NCBI RefSeq assembly: GCF_030814995.1
Contig: NZ_JAUSVX010000030.1
Coordinates: 1-64,000 of the forward strand
Direction: 5' to 3'
Source of the DNA: Labrys wisconsinensis
Lineage (GTDB): Bacteria; Pseudomonadota; Alphaproteobacteria; Rhizobiales; Labraceae
Length of the DNA: 64,000 bases
Shown in pieces: positions 17,455 to 26,582 of the stretch (positions are counted from its first letter, which is position 1; every line of letters starts with the position of its first letter). Made by a program: the position numbers and the translations under genes. The notes below the pieces were generated by a model. The model was not told the origin of the DNA and made no database searches. It saw only the letters and a program-made list of their open reading frames with translations.

Positions 17455-18627
17455 ATGCCGGATATCGTCATCGTCAGCGCGGCGCGCACGCCCGTCGGCT
17501 CCTTCAACGGCGCCTTCGCCAACACCCCGGCGCACGAGCTGGGCACGGTGGCCATCAAGGCGGCGCTCGGACGCGCCGGCCTCGAGGGCGGCGAGGTCGA
17601 CGAGGTGATCCTCGGGCAGATCCTCTCCGCCGGCCAGGGCCAGAACCCGGCCCGCCAGGCGGCGATGGCCGCCGGCGTGCCGCAGGAGAAGACCGCCTGG
17701 GGCCTCAACCAGCTCTGCGGATCGGGCCTGCGCGCCGTGGCGCTCGGCCTGCAGCAGATCGCCACCGGCGACGCTGCGGTCATCGTGGCGGGCGGCCAGG
17801 AATCGATGTCGCTCGCCCCGCATGTCGCGCATCTGCGGGCCGGCACCAAGATGGGCGACCTCAAATTCGTCGACTCCATGCTGAAGGACGGCCTGACCGA
17901 CGCCTTCCACGGCTATCACATGGGCAACACGGCCGAGAACGTCGCCGCGCGCTGGCAGCTGACCCGCGAGGACCAGGACGTCTTCGCCGTCGCCTCGCAG
18001 AACAAGGCCGAGGCGGCGCAGAAGGCCGGCCGCTTCAAGGACGAGATCGTCCCCGTCACCGTGCCGGGCCGCAAGGGCGACATCGTCGTCGACACCGACG
18101 AATATCCCCGCCACGGCTCGACGCTGGAGGCCATGGCCAAGCTGCGCCCGGCCTTCTCCAAGGACGGCACGGTGACGGCCGGCAACGCCTCCGGCATCAA
18201 TGACGGCGCGGCGGCGCTGGTGCTGATGACCGAGAGGGAGGCGGCGCGGCGCGGCCTGACGCCGCTCGCCCGCATCGCCTCCTGGGCGACCGCCGGCGTC
18301 GATCCCGCCGTCATGGGCACGGGGCCGATCCCCTCGTCCCGCAAGGCCCTCGACAGGGCCGGCTGGCGGGTGGCCGACCTCGACCTGGTCGAGGCCAACG
18401 AGGCCTTCGCCGCCCAGGCCCTGGCCGTCAACAAGGACATGGGCTGGGATCCCGGCATCGTCAACGTCAATGGCGGTGCCATCGCCCTCGGCCATCCCAT
18501 CGGCGCCTCCGGCGCCCGCGTGCTGGTGACGCTGCTGCACGAAATGGGCAAGCGCGGCGCGAAGAAGGGCCTCGCCACGCTGTGCATCGGCGGCGGCATG
18601 GGCGTCGCCATGACGCTCGAGCGCTAG
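17455..18627 (+). CDS. phaA: Acetyl-CoA acetyltransferase (beta-ketothiolase)
   Basis: This 390-residue biosynthetic thiolase condenses two acetyl-CoA to acetoacetyl-CoA for PHB. The acyl-enzyme cysteine is Cys88 in [10 protein letters not shown]. The second active-site elements are [10 protein letters not shown] near residue 348 and [10 protein letters not shown] near 378. A GAGGAGAGG ribosome site precedes the ATG. phaB follows 125 bases downstream. A degradative thiolase is less likely given the phaB and phaR neighbours. Confidence 0.95.
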   Translation: MPDIVIVSAARTPVGSFNGAFANTPAHELGTVAIKAALGRAGLEGGEVDEVILGQILSAGQGQNPARQAAMAAGVPQEKTAWGLNQLCGSGLRAVALGLQQIATGDAAVIVAGGQESMSLAPHVAHLRAGTKMGDLKFVDSMLKDGLTDAFHGYHMGNTAENVAARWQLTREDQDVFAVASQNKAEAAQKAGRFKDEIVPVTVPGRKGDIVVDTDEYPRHGSTLEAMAKLRPAFSKDGTVTAGNASGINDGAAALVLMTEREAARRGLTPLARIASWATAGVDPAVMGTGPIPSSRKALDRAGWRVADLDLVEANEAFAAQALAVNKDMGWDPGIVNVNGGAIALGHPIGASGARVLVTLLHEMGKRGAKKGLATLCIGGGMGVAMTLER

Positions 18628-18752
18628 CCTTCGGGCGTGACGGGGGTCTCGTTCCTTGGGCGGCGGCGGAGCGGGGCGGAGGCCCGGTGCCGTCCGCCCA
18701 TCGTCGGACATCCAACCAGACCGCGTGGAGCGGCGGTAGCAAGGGGAAACGC

Positions 18753-19478
18753 ATGAGCAGGGTTGCGATCGTCACGGGCGGCACGCGCGGCATCGGCGCC
18801 GCCATCTCCAGGGCTCTCCAGGCGAGCGGCGCGCGCGTCGCCGCCACCTATGCCGGCAATGACGAGGCGGCGGCGAAGTTCACCGCCGAGAGCGGCATTC
18901 CGGCCTATAAATGGGACGTCGGCGACTTCAATGCCTGCGCCGCCGGTGTCGCGCGGGTGGAGAAGGAGGTCGGACCGGTCGACATCCTCGTCAACAATGC
19001 CGGCATCACCCGCGACGGCTTCCTGCACAAGATGACGCCGGAGCAATGGTCGTCGGTGATCCGCACCAATCTCGACAGCCTGTTCAACATGACCCGGCAG
19101 GTGATCGAGGGCATGCGGGCCCGTTCCTTCGGCCGCGTCGTCGTCATCTCCTCCATCAACGGCCAGAAGGGCCAGCTGGGTCAGGCCAACTATTCCGCCT
19201 CCAAGGCCGGCGATATCGGCTTCGTCAAGGCGCTGGCGCTGGAAGGCGCGGCCAAGAACGTCACCGCCAACGCCATCTGCCCCGGCTATATCGGCACGGA
19301 GATGGTCGCCGCCATCGACGAGACCATCCTCAAGACCCGCATCCTGCCGCAGATCCCGGCCGGCCGCCTCGGCCTGCCGGAGGAGGTGGCGCGCTGCGTG
19401 GTGTTCCTGGCCTCCGACGAGGCCGGCTTCGTCACCGGCTCGACCATCTCGGTCAACGGCGGCCAGCACATGGCTTGA
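18753..19478 (+). CDS. phaB: Acetoacetyl-CoA reductase
   Basis: This 241-residue short-chain dehydrogenase forms (R)-3-hydroxybutyryl-CoA, using NADPH in this family. The cofactor loop is TGGTRGIG near residue 8. NNAG is near 85, the catalytic YSASKAG near 150, and the PhaB-type N-terminus is MSRVAIVTGGTRGIG. The ATG at 18753 has AAGGGGAAA before it. No PHB synthase gene (phaC) is in the window, so polymerisation must be encoded elsewhere. Confidence 0.94.
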   Translation: MSRVAIVTGGTRGIGAAISRALQASGARVAATYAGNDEAAAKFTAESGIPAYKWDVGDFNACAAGVARVEKEVGPVDILVNNAGITRDGFLHKMTPEQWSSVIRTNLDSLFNMTRQVIEGMRARSFGRVVVISSINGQKGQLGQANYSASKAGDIGFVKALALEGAAKNVTANAICPGYIGTEMVAAIDETILKTRILPQIPAGRLGLPEEVARCVVFLASDEAGFVTGSTISVNGGQHMA

Positions 19479-19609
19479 GCCGGTCGCCGGGGGGCGGCGG
19501 CGATCCGGTTCCGGTCCACGATTCCGCACGGGCGGCGGCCTCGGCCCCGTCCGCGTCTCACCGTCGTCTCCCCGATGACATCCGCCACCGATCCGCTTAG
19601 ACCTCAGCC

Positions 19610-20524
19610 ATGTCCGATTTTGCCCAGCGCCTTGCCGCCGTCGCCCGCGATACCGAGGCGGCTCTCGAAACCATCCTGCAGGCGGCGACCGATCCGGCCC
19701 CGCCCCAGCGCCTGATCGGCGCCATGCGCTATGCGGTGCTGGGGGGCGGCAAGCGGCTCAGGCCGTTCCTGACGGTGGAGACGGCGCGGTTCACCGGCGG
19801 CGATGCCGAGGCGGCGCTGCGGGCGGGCGCGGCGATCGAGCTCGTGCACGTCTACAGCCTGGTGCACGACGACCTGCCGGCCATGGACGACGACGAGCTG
19901 CGCCGCGGCAAGCCGACGGTGCACCGCGCCTATGACGAGGCGACCGCCATCCTGGTCGGCGACGCGCTGCAGACCCTCGCCTTCGAGACGCTGGGCGATC
20001 CCGCCACCCATGCCGACGCCGGCATCCGCGCCGCGCTGGTGCTCGCGCTGGCGCGCGCCGCCGGGGCGGCCGGCATGGCCGGCGGCCAGATGCTCGACCT
20101 CGAGGCCGAAGGGCGCTTCGGCGACGGCCTGCCGCTGGAGCTCTCGGCGGGGGCGATCCGCCAGCTCCAGGCGATGAAGACCGGCGCGATCCTGGCCTGC
20201 GCCGTCGAGATGGGCGCCATCATCGGCGGCGCCGACGCCGCCAGCCGCGCGGCGCTGCACGCCTATGGCCGGGCGCTGGGCGCCGCCTTCCAGGTGGCGG
20301 ACGACATCCTCGACGTCGAATCCTCGGCCGACGCCCTGGGCAAGGCCACCGGCAAGGACGCCGCGCGCGGCAAGGGCACGCTGGTCTCCGTGCTCGGCCT
20401 GGAGGCGGCCCGGGCAGAGCGCGACGCCCTGGCCGACGAGGCGGTGGCGGCGCTCGCCGCCTTCGGCCCGGAGGCCGACGGCCTGCGCGAGGCGGCGCGC
20501 TTCGCGGCTGGGCGCAGAAGCTGA
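19610..20524 (+). CDS. ispA: Polyprenyl synthetase (farnesyl diphosphate synthase type)
   Basis: The 304-residue protein condenses isopentenyl diphosphate with allylic diphosphates. The first aspartate-rich motif DDLPAMDDD (near residue 86) and the second DDILDVE (near 231) are intact. The DDxxxxD spacing of the first motif fits bacterial farnesyl diphosphate synthases, and GGGKRLRPFL near 46 binds isopentenyl diphosphate. In alphaproteobacteria this gene often neighbours xseB and dxs; neither is present here. A geranylgeranyl diphosphate synthase cannot be excluded. Confidence 0.88.
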   Translation: MSDFAQRLAAVARDTEAALETILQAATDPAPPQRLIGAMRYAVLGGGKRLRPFLTVETARFTGGDAEAALRAGAAIELVHVYSLVHDDLPAMDDDELRRGKPTVHRAYDEATAILVGDALQTLAFETLGDPATHADAGIRAALVLALARAAGAAGMAGGQMLDLEAEGRFGDGLPLELSAGAIRQLQAMKTGAILACAVEMGAIIGGADAASRAALHAYGRALGAAFQVADDILDVESSADALGKATGKDAARGKGTLVSVLGLEAARAERDALADEAVAALAAFGPEADGLREAARFAAGRRS

Positions 20525-20529
20525 GGGCG

Positions 20530-21177
20530 TTGCCGCCTTTCATGCGCGCCCGGCCGACGCTGTTCGGCACGCTGGCGCTCGGGCTCGTCGTGCTGTTCGT
20601 GCTGCCGTCGAGCCTGCCGCCGGCAACGCGCTGCCTGATCGCCTGGTGCGTGGCGACGGCCCTGTTCGTGGTGGCGGTGTCCTGGCGCATGACCGGGCTC
20701 AGCCGTACCGAGCTGGAGCGCAACGCTGCCGATTTCGACAGCGGCGCCGTCGTCATCCTCGTCTTGGCGGGTCTGGCCGCCGCGGCGAGCTTCGTGGCCG
20801 TGGTCGTGGAGCTCGCCGGCATGCAGTCCGTGCCGCCCGCCGTGCGCGGCCTGCATCTGGGGCTGACGCTGGCCACGGTGGTGTGCTCGTGGTTTTTCGT
20901 GCAGGCGATGTTCGCGATCCACTACACCCACGCCTACTATGCCCCCGGGCACAAGGCGAAGCCTTCGCTCGACTTCGGCGGCCCGGGCGACCCCGACTAC
21001 TGGGATTTCGTCTACTTCACCGTGAGCATCGGCGCGACGTCGCAGACCTCGGACACCGCGGTGCGCAGCCGGCTGATGCGCCGCATCGTCACGGCGCACG
21101 CCATCTTCGCCTTCTTCTTCAACACCACCGTGCTGGCGCTGGCGGTGAACATCGCCGCGGGGCTGCTGGGGACGTAG
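20530..21177 (+). CDS. DUF1345 family membrane protein
   Basis: This inner-membrane protein has about five hydrophobic segments, for example LFGTLALGLVVLFVLPSSLP, VVILVLAGLAAAASFVAVVV and the C-terminal TVLALAVNIAAGLLG. The DUF1345 signature is visible in FAIHYTHAYY near residue 130 and FVYFTVSIGATSQTSDTAV near 160. The function is unknown. The reading given starts at a TTG 6 bases after ispA; an ATG at 20542 would give 211 residues and is equally possible. Confidence 0.82.
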   Translation: MPPFMRARPTLFGTLALGLVVLFVLPSSLPPATRCLIAWCVATALFVVAVSWRMTGLSRTELERNAADFDSGAVVILVLAGLAAAASFVAVVVELAGMQSVPPAVRGLHLGLTLATVVCSWFFVQAMFAIHYTHAYYAPGHKAKPSLDFGGPGDPDYWDFVYFTVSIGATSQTSDTAVRSRLMRRIVTAHAIFAFFFNTTVLALAVNIAAGLLGT

Positions 21178-21214
21178 GGGGCAGCAAGAATTAGATGCGG
21201 ATGCGCGTAAAAGA

Positions 21215-21238
21215 CCCCTCTCCCAACAGGGAGAGGGG
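21215..21238. terminator. Bidirectional terminator between convergent genes
   Basis: CCCCTCTCCC (21215-21224) and GGGAGAGGGG (21229-21238) form a perfect 10-bp stem with a 4-base loop. Reading leftward, the stem is followed by TCTTTTAC, a usable T run. It sits between the convergent DUF1345 and AraC-type regulator genes and can serve both. Confidence 0.7.
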
Positions 21239-21271
21239 TTCGCGCTCTGCTTTGATTCACGTAGCGCGGCA

Positions 21272-22270
21272 TCACGCCACGGCGGTGGCCACGTTGCGCT
21301 CGACGCGCATGCCCTTGCGCTCCTCGGAGGGCGTGCGGTCGAAATGCTCGCTGTAGCACTTGGAGAAATGCGAGGCCGAGACGAAGCCGCAGGCCAGGCC
21401 CACCGAGAGGATCGGCATCGAGGTCTGGCGCAACAATTGCCGGGCCCGGTTGAGACGCATCTCCAAGTAGTAGCGCGTCGGCGTCGTGTCGAGATAGCGC
21501 TGGAACAGGCGCTCGAGCTGGCGCGGCGACAGGCGCACGGTGCGGGCGAGCTGGGCACAGGAGACCGGGCGCTCCAGGCGCTTGTCCATCTCGCCGATCA
21601 CCGCCAGGAGCTTGGGATGCGACACGCCGAGCCGGGCGCGCAGCTCCATGCGCTGGCGCTCGTGGCTGTCGCGCATGCGGTGGTGGATCAGCTCGTCCGT
21701 GACCAGGGCGGCGATGACGGCGCCCTTCTTGGCGGTGATCAGCGCCAGCATCATGTCGATGGAGGCGGTGCCGCCGGCGCAGGTGAAGCGGTTGCGGTCG
21801 ATCTCGAACAGCTCCTGCGTCGCCTCGATCTCGGGAAACTCCTCGCGGAAGCTGTCGTAGTTCTCCCAGTGGATGGCGCAGCGATGGCCGTTGAGCAGGC
21901 CCGCCTTGGCCAGGATGTGGGTGCCGGTGCACACCGCCCCGATGGAGACGCCGTAGAAGGCGAGCTTGCGCAGCTTGGCGATCAGCGGCCCGTGGTCGTA
22001 TTTCTGCACGTCCAGCCCGGAGCAGACGATGATCTCCGGCATCGGGCCGACATCGGCATAGGCGCCGTTCACCGACACGGCGACCCCGTTCGATGCCTCG
22101 ATCGGCTGGCCGTCCGGCGAATAGAGCCGCCAGGCGAAGGTGCGCCCGCCGGTGACGTAATTGGTGAGGCGCAGCACCTCGACGGCCGAGGTGAAGGCGA
22201 TCATGGAGAAATTGGGTGTCAGCAGAAAGCCAACCGTATGGGTCGTGCCCACATCCGGCCTGATGTTCAT
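21272..22270 (-). CDS. GlxA/GbdR-type AraC regulator with DJ-1/PfpI domain
   Basis: This 332-residue regulator has an N-terminal DJ-1/PfpI (class I glutamine amidotransferase-like) ligand domain (about 10-185), with the nucleophile-elbow region GAVCTGTHILAKAGLLNGHR. The C-terminal ~100 residues are a two-helix AraC DNA-binding domain (LARTVRLSPRQLERLFQRYL, ACGFVSASHFSKCYSEHF). The family includes GbdR and related activators of glycine-betaine, choline and sarcosine catabolism in proteobacteria. With soxBDAG 5 kb away, regulation of that operon is a reasonable inference, not shown. A perfect palindrome lies upstream of the gene (22408-22440). Confidence 0.85.
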   Translation of the reverse strand: MNIRPDVGTTHTVGFLLTPNFSMIAFTSAVEVLRLTNYVTGGRTFAWRLYSPDGQPIEASNGVAVSVNGAYADVGPMPEIIVCSGLDVQKYDHGPLIAKLRKLAFYGVSIGAVCTGTHILAKAGLLNGHRCAIHWENYDSFREEFPEIEATQELFEIDRNRFTCAGGTASIDMMLALITAKKGAVIAALVTDELIHHRMRDSHERQRMELRARLGVSHPKLLAVIGEMDKRLERPVSCAQLARTVRLSPRQLERLFQRYLDTTPTRYYLEMRLNRARQLLRQTSMPILSVGLACGFVSASHFSKCYSEHFDRTPSEERKGMRVERNVATAVA

Positions 22271-22407
22271 CGGTTCCCCTCGATGACGATTTCAGAACAC
22301 TCGCCGCCGACGGCGATTGGCCTGAGCGCGACATTCGCGTCGTTCTGCTGCATCCAATCCGACGAAGGCAGGCTATGGTCCGACATTGTGCGGAATGATC
22401 TGGCGTA

Positions 22408-22440
22408 AATGCGACATATTCTGCTCCAGTATGTCGCATT
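22408..22440. promoter_or_regulatory. Perfect 11-bp inverted repeat, probable operator
   Basis: AATGCGACATA (22408-22418) and TATGTCGCATT (22430-22440) are perfect reverse complements separated by 11 bases. They lie about 140 bases upstream of the AraC-type regulator gene. The arms are much more AT-rich than the surroundings. Centre-to-centre spacing is about two helix turns, which suits a dimeric activator or repressor, possibly autoregulation. No T run follows on either strand, so it is unlikely to be a terminator. Confidence 0.5.
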
Positions 22441-22480
22441 CCAGCAGAAATGTGCAGATCGGAGGCATTTCAGAGCGGGG

Positions 22481-22500
22481 CGACTTATCTCAAAGCGACA
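22481..22500. promoter_or_regulatory. Second copy of the soxB-upstream motif
   Basis: CGACTTATCTCAAAGCGACA matches the soxB-upstream sequence around 16488-16507 at nearly every base; the left half of the GTCGC-AAA-GCGAC repeat is changed. It lies about 210 bases upstream of the AraC-type regulator gene. Whether it is a binding site or a degenerate repeat is open. Confidence 0.3.
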
Positions 22501-22548
22501 GCGTCGCTGCGTCGGACCCGTCATCCGGCACGGGCGGAGCCCGGCGCG

Positions 22549-24264
22549 TCATCCCGCCAGGGCCTGCACGCCGGTCGCCGCCGCAGCCGGCTTCGGCGCG
22601 GCCCGGGCCACCAGCGCGCCCTGCAAGTAGTCGCAACCCCAGGCGGCGAGCTGCGCCGCCGCGGCTTCGTCCGGCACCCAGGGAGCGAGCGTGGTCAGGC
22701 CGAGCTGGCGGGCGAGGTCGATCAGGGTGCGCACGAGGAAGCGGCCGTCCGGCGAATGCGCCATGGCCGCGACGAAGGCGCCGTCGAGCCGGACCATGTC
22801 GACGGGCAGATCGCGCAGGGTGCGCAGCGGCAGGCCGCCCGAGCCGAACCCGTCGATCGCCACCGCGACGCCCTGGTCCCTCAGGCTGCCCAGCAGCCGC
22901 CCGGCCGCGGCCGGGTCGGCGGCGATCGTGGCCTCGCCGATGCCCAGGATCAGCCGATGGGCCAGGCGGCGATGGCGCAGCACCACGGCCTGGGCGGCCA
23001 ACCAATCGGGGTCGGGGATCGTCGCGAGCCGCACGGCCAGCCTGTCATGGCTGCTCAACGCTTCCGCGGCGAGCTCCAGCCGCCGGTGGTCGAGCAGGGG
23101 CGCGAGACCCTCGGCCGCGTCCGCCGGCGTCAGGGCGGGGACCGGAGCGATGGTGCCGTCCGGCAGGCGCTGCACGAGCCGGCCGTCGTGGAAGGCAGGG
23201 CGCAGCGTCGCCGCATCCAGCACCGGCTCGAAGGCGAGAGCGAGGCGGCGGTCGTTCAGGGCGGCGACGATGTCGTCGGGCCGGCCGGCGCCGCGCCGTC
23301 CGCCGGGCGCCGCATTCGGGCTGAACGCCAGGAAGCCGGCCCGGGTCGACCGGCAGTCGTGCAGCGCCGCTTCCGCCCGGTCCATCGCCTGCGCGGCGGT
23401 GCGGGCGTGGCGCGGCGCCAGCACGCCGCCGATGGCGATCCGCACCGGCATCAGGCCGGCCCGGGTGACGACGACCGCCCCGGCGACGGCCTCGAGGAAG
23501 CGCTGTGCGGCCGCCGGCATCTCGACCCCTTCGCAGGTGCCCAGCACGATGCCGAGCCTGGCGTCCGAGAGTCGGCCCAGCACGTCGGCGCCGCGCATCC
23601 GGGCGCGGATGCGCCCCGCAACCACGGCGATCGCCTCTTCGCCGGCCGCCAGGCCATGCATGCCGTCCCCGGCGAGCTCGATCCCGGCGAGCAGGAAGGC
23701 GCAGCCTCGGCGGTGGCGCGTCGCGCCCTCGATCGCCGTGTGCAGGGCCTGCAGCAGCTCGGCCCGGTCCCAGGCACGCGCCGCCGCATCGGGCCGGGGC
23801 CTGGTGCCGGGCTCCTCGCCATGGCGGCGATCGATCAGGCGCATCGTGCCATGGGCCCGGTCGGGGTGGCCGTCCGGTCCGGCGAACCAGCGGCCGATCT
23901 CCTCGATCCAGGCCTGGCCCGCACCGGCCCGCCGGGGCGCGTGCAGGGCGTACTGCATCCGATAGGGCACGCCTTGAGCTGCGTCCGGCCGGTCGGCTCC
24001 GGCGAGCGCCTGGACGCGGCGGCCCGCCGCGTCGCGATCGATCAGCGCCGCGAACCCCTCGCCGCTCGTCGGCGGCGGGCCGGCGGCGAGCCGGAAAACC
24101 GCGTCGGCATTGGGGCTCCAGGCCAGGCGATCGCTGCGCAGGCACCAGTCATAGACGACGCAGGCGATCGAGGTGAGCGCGACATGCGGGGCGATCAGCC
24201 CTTCGCCGGTTGCCGGCCGGGGAGCTGGAACGGTGGGAAAGACGGCCTGCGGACAATCGGACAT
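22549..24264 (-). CDS. Degenerate GGDEF-EAL protein, probably non-catalytic
   Basis: The 571-residue cytoplasmic protein has a PAS-like N-terminus (about 25-120), a GGDEF-type region (about 190-340) and an EAL-type C-terminal region (about 390-560). The cyclase signature is replaced by LSDARLGIVL. In the EAL part, the place of the E-A-L triplet reads FHDGRLVQ, and the DDFG motif reads AIDGFGSGGL. Both active sites therefore look dead, which points to a receptor or scaffold for cyclic di-GMP signalling, or a role outside it. The start at 24264 gives MSDCPQAVFP; a longer reading to 24396 has no support. Confidence 0.75.
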   Translation of the reverse strand: MSDCPQAVFPTVPAPRPATGEGLIAPHVALTSIACVVYDWCLRSDRLAWSPNADAVFRLAAGPPPTSGEGFAALIDRDAAGRRVQALAGADRPDAAQGVPYRMQYALHAPRRAGAGQAWIEEIGRWFAGPDGHPDRAHGTMRLIDRRHGEEPGTRPRPDAAARAWDRAELLQALHTAIEGATRHRRGCAFLLAGIELAGDGMHGLAAGEEAIAVVAGRIRARMRGADVLGRLSDARLGIVLGTCEGVEMPAAAQRFLEAVAGAVVVTRAGLMPVRIAIGGVLAPRHARTAAQAMDRAEAALHDCRSTRAGFLAFSPNAAPGGRRGAGRPDDIVAALNDRRLALAFEPVLDAATLRPAFHDGRLVQRLPDGTIAPVPALTPADAAEGLAPLLDHRRLELAAEALSSHDRLAVRLATIPDPDWLAAQAVVLRHRRLAHRLILGIGEATIAADPAAAGRLLGSLRDQGVAVAIDGFGSGGLPLRTLRDLPVDMVRLDGAFVAAMAHSPDGRFLVRTLIDLARQLGLTTLAPWVPDEAAAAQLAAWGCDYLQGALVARAAPKPAAAATGVQALAG

Positions 24265-24530
24265 CGCGAACCCCGACTCCGAACGGCGGCCGCGGCCGGC
24301 CCGCTGCCGCCGCGTGGCGAAACCATCCCGCCGCTGCGGCCGAACGGCCGGCAGGGTGGCTCCCGCATATGGAGAATCAACGCTTATCGCCGGCAAACCC
24401 TGAAATTCGACTTAACGGCCGGCGCGCGGACCGCCGCGCCCAGGGCGTGGCCGCGTCCATGGCCGGTCCAGTCCTTGCCAAGTCCTGAACAGCAGGCCTC
24501 GACCTGTCCCGTTCTGGCACGAAACCGTTC

Positions 24531-24815
24531 ATGATCGCATCCGTCGGACCCGCCGCACCCCGCACGCGCCGCGCGCTCGTCCCGCTGCCGTCCGCGGCCG
24601 GGACGGCGCAGCAGCGCGTCGAGCCGGCCGCGCCGCTGCAGGCGCCGCGGCTCGAGCGCCGCGCCGACTTTCTCGCCCAGCTCATCGCCGCCCGTGACGG
24701 CATGGCGCAACTGCGCGCCCGGCGACGGGCCGATCCGGCCGAGGCGGTGCGCGCCTACGAGACGGCGGCGCGCCTCGGCGAGGCGGTCGCGCCGGTGGAG
24801 CGCGCGCGCGCCTGA
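24531..24815 (+). CDS. Small hypothetical protein, Ala/Arg rich
   Basis: The 94-residue protein has a disordered Pro/Ala-rich first half. Its second half is probably helical: RRADFLAQLIAARDGMAQLR and ADPAEAVRAYETAARLGEAV. I see no domain, signal peptide or cysteine. It converges with the TetR gene, with only 4 bases between stops. The base bias at third codon positions fits a real gene, but the evidence is modest. Confidence 0.5.
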   Translation: MIASVGPAAPRTRRALVPLPSAAGTAQQRVEPAAPLQAPRLERRADFLAQLIAARDGMAQLRARRRADPAEAVRAYETAARLGEAVAPVERARA

Positions 24816-24819
24816 GCCG

Positions 24820-25431
24820 TCAGACGCTTCCCGCCGCCATGGCGCGGATGGCGACGCGCAGCAGCCGCGCCAGCCGCTGCTCGAGCTCGCCGCGCTCGGT
24901 GTCCTTGTCCGCCGCAATGGCGACCGGGTCGATGAAGCGGTGCAGCGCATCGTTCAGGAACGCGATCAGCCGTTCGTTCGACCGGGCGCGGAACAGCTCG
25001 GTGGAGCGGCCTTCTTCCACCACCCGCTCGATCAGCGCGCGCAGGCGCCGCTTGTGCTTGCGCACCACCGCCCGTCGTCCGGCCAGCGCCGCGAGCCACA
25101 GGGCGTAGAGCGCGGGCTCGGCTTCGAGGCGCTGGCGGTAGAGCCGGGCGATCAGCAGCATCATGCGCTCGAGCTTGTCGTCGGCGGGATCGGGGGCGTC
25201 GGCCACGGTGGCGACCTGGGTCTCGACCGCCTTCAGCCATTGCCCGGTGACGGCATCGATCAGCGCATCCTTGGAGGCATAATAGCGATAGACCGCGGCG
25301 TGGCTGACCCCGGCCTCGCGCGCCACCGAGACGATGGTGGTGCGCTCCATGCCGTGGCGGCGGACATGGTCGGTCGCGATCTCGAGCAGCCGGTCGCCCG
25401 TCGATTCCTGCGTCCGCGCCGCCGGCTTCAT
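24820..25431 (-). CDS. TetR family transcriptional regulator
   Basis: This 203-residue regulator has an N-terminal helix-turn-helix (about 30-55: TTIVSVAREAGVSHAAVYRY followed by YASKDALI). A helical ligand-binding domain includes MMLLIARLYRQRLEAEPALY. It begins 4 bases inside the zapE stop (ATGA overlap), so it is co-transcribed with zapE and GST as the last gene of that unit. Its target is not evident. Confidence 0.87.
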   Translation of the reverse strand: MKPAARTQESTGDRLLEIATDHVRRHGMERTTIVSVAREAGVSHAAVYRYYASKDALIDAVTGQWLKAVETQVATVADAPDPADDKLERMMLLIARLYRQRLEAEPALYALWLAALAGRRAVVRKHKRRLRALIERVVEEGRSTELFRARSNERLIAFLNDALHRFIDPVAIAADKDTERGELEQRLARLLRVAIRAMAAGSV

Positions 25432-26579
25432 GTCTCGACGATGCCCGGCTTCGGCGCGCCGGCATTGTGCGGCCGGGCGAGATAGTCCTCGGACCGCATC
25501 TCGACCAGGCGCGAGGCGGTGCGCTGGAACTCGAAGGCTTCGCGGCCTTCGCCGGCCGGATAGAGCCCGTCCGGCTCCGCCGCGGCCGAGACCACCAGCT
25601 TGGCCCCGGCATCGTAGAGGCTGTCGATCAGGGTGATGAAGCGCTTGGCGGCGTTGCGCTCGCCCTCGCCCAGCACCGGCACGGCGTCGAGCACCAGCGT
25701 ATGGAACGCCTGCGCGATGGCGAGGGTGTCGGCCGGGCCGAGCGGCTCACGGCACAGCGCGTCGAAGGAGGCACGCGCCACGCCCTTCTCCGCCTCGGGG
25801 ATGACGAGCTCCCGTCCCTTGACGATGAGGATTCGCGGCTTGCCGCGCGCCACGCCGGTGAGGCGCTGGAAGGCGGCGTCGAGCGCGGCCTTCGCCGGCG
25901 CGCCGGTCGCCACCACATAGGTCGCCCCGCCCGCCAGCTTCTCGCGCCGGTAGTCGGTGCGCGCCTCCAGCTTGACGATCTCCATGTGGCGCTTGAGGAG
26001 ATCGATGAAGGGCACGAACAGCGCGCGGTTGAGGCCGCCCTCGTAGAGCCGGTCCGGCTCGACGTTCGAGGTCGCCACGACGACCACGCCGTCCTCGAAC
26101 AGGCGGGTGAACAGCCGGCCGAGCAGCATGGCGTCGGCGATGTCGGTGACGCTGAACTCGTCGAAGCACAGGAGGCCCGCTTCCGCCGCCAGCGCCGCGG
26201 CCACCGGCGGGATCGGGTCGTCGCCCCTGGCCTGCCCGGCCTTCACGGCATTGCGGTGGCGGAAGATCCGCTCGTGCACGTCGTTCATGAAGGCGTTGAA
26301 ATGCACGCGCCGCCTGGGCAGCGCCGGCGGCAGGTGCTCGTAGAACAGGTCCATCAGCATGGTCTTGCCGCGGCCGACGCTGCCCCAGATGTAGAGGCCC
26401 TTGGGCGCCTCCTTCGGCGGGGCGCGGCCGAACAGCCGGGCCAGGGCGCCGCCCTTGCGGGCGGAGGCCCGCTCGTTCAGGCGGCCGACGAGCGCGTCGA
26501 GCCGCTCGACCACCGCCTGCTGTGCCGGATCGGCCTCGATCTCCCCCGATGCGACGAGGGCTGCATAGGCTGTGCGCAA
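25428..26579 (-). CDS. zapE: Cell division protein ZapE (AFG1-like ATPase)
   Basis: This is a 383-residue P-loop ATPase. Walker A is GSVGRGKTMLMD near residue 66, and Walker B is LLCFDEFSVTDI near 135, with DAMLLGRLFTRLF and VVVVATSNVEPDRLYEGGLN following. In gammaproteobacteria ZapE destabilises FtsZ rings under stress; the mitochondrial homologue is AFG1/LACE1. The start is a TTG at 26579, the earliest plausible initiation, 3 bases after the GST stop. It usually precedes mdh in alphaproteobacteria; here a TetR gene follows instead. Confidence 0.9.
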   Translation of the reverse strand: MRTAYAALVASGEIEADPAQQAVVERLDALVGRLNERASARKGGALARLFGRAPPKEAPKGLYIWGSVGRGKTMLMDLFYEHLPPALPRRRVHFNAFMNDVHERIFRHRNAVKAGQARGDDPIPPVAAALAAEAGLLCFDEFSVTDIADAMLLGRLFTRLFEDGVVVVATSNVEPDRLYEGGLNRALFVPFIDLLKRHMEIVKLEARTDYRREKLAGGATYVVATGAPAKAALDAAFQRLTGVARGKPRILIVKGRELVIPEAEKGVARASFDALCREPLGPADTLAIAQAFHTLVLDAVPVLGEGERNAAKRFITLIDSLYDAGAKLVVSAAAEPDGLYPAGEGREAFEFQRTASRLVEMRSEDYLARPHNAGAPKPGIVET

Positions 26580-26582
26580 CGC

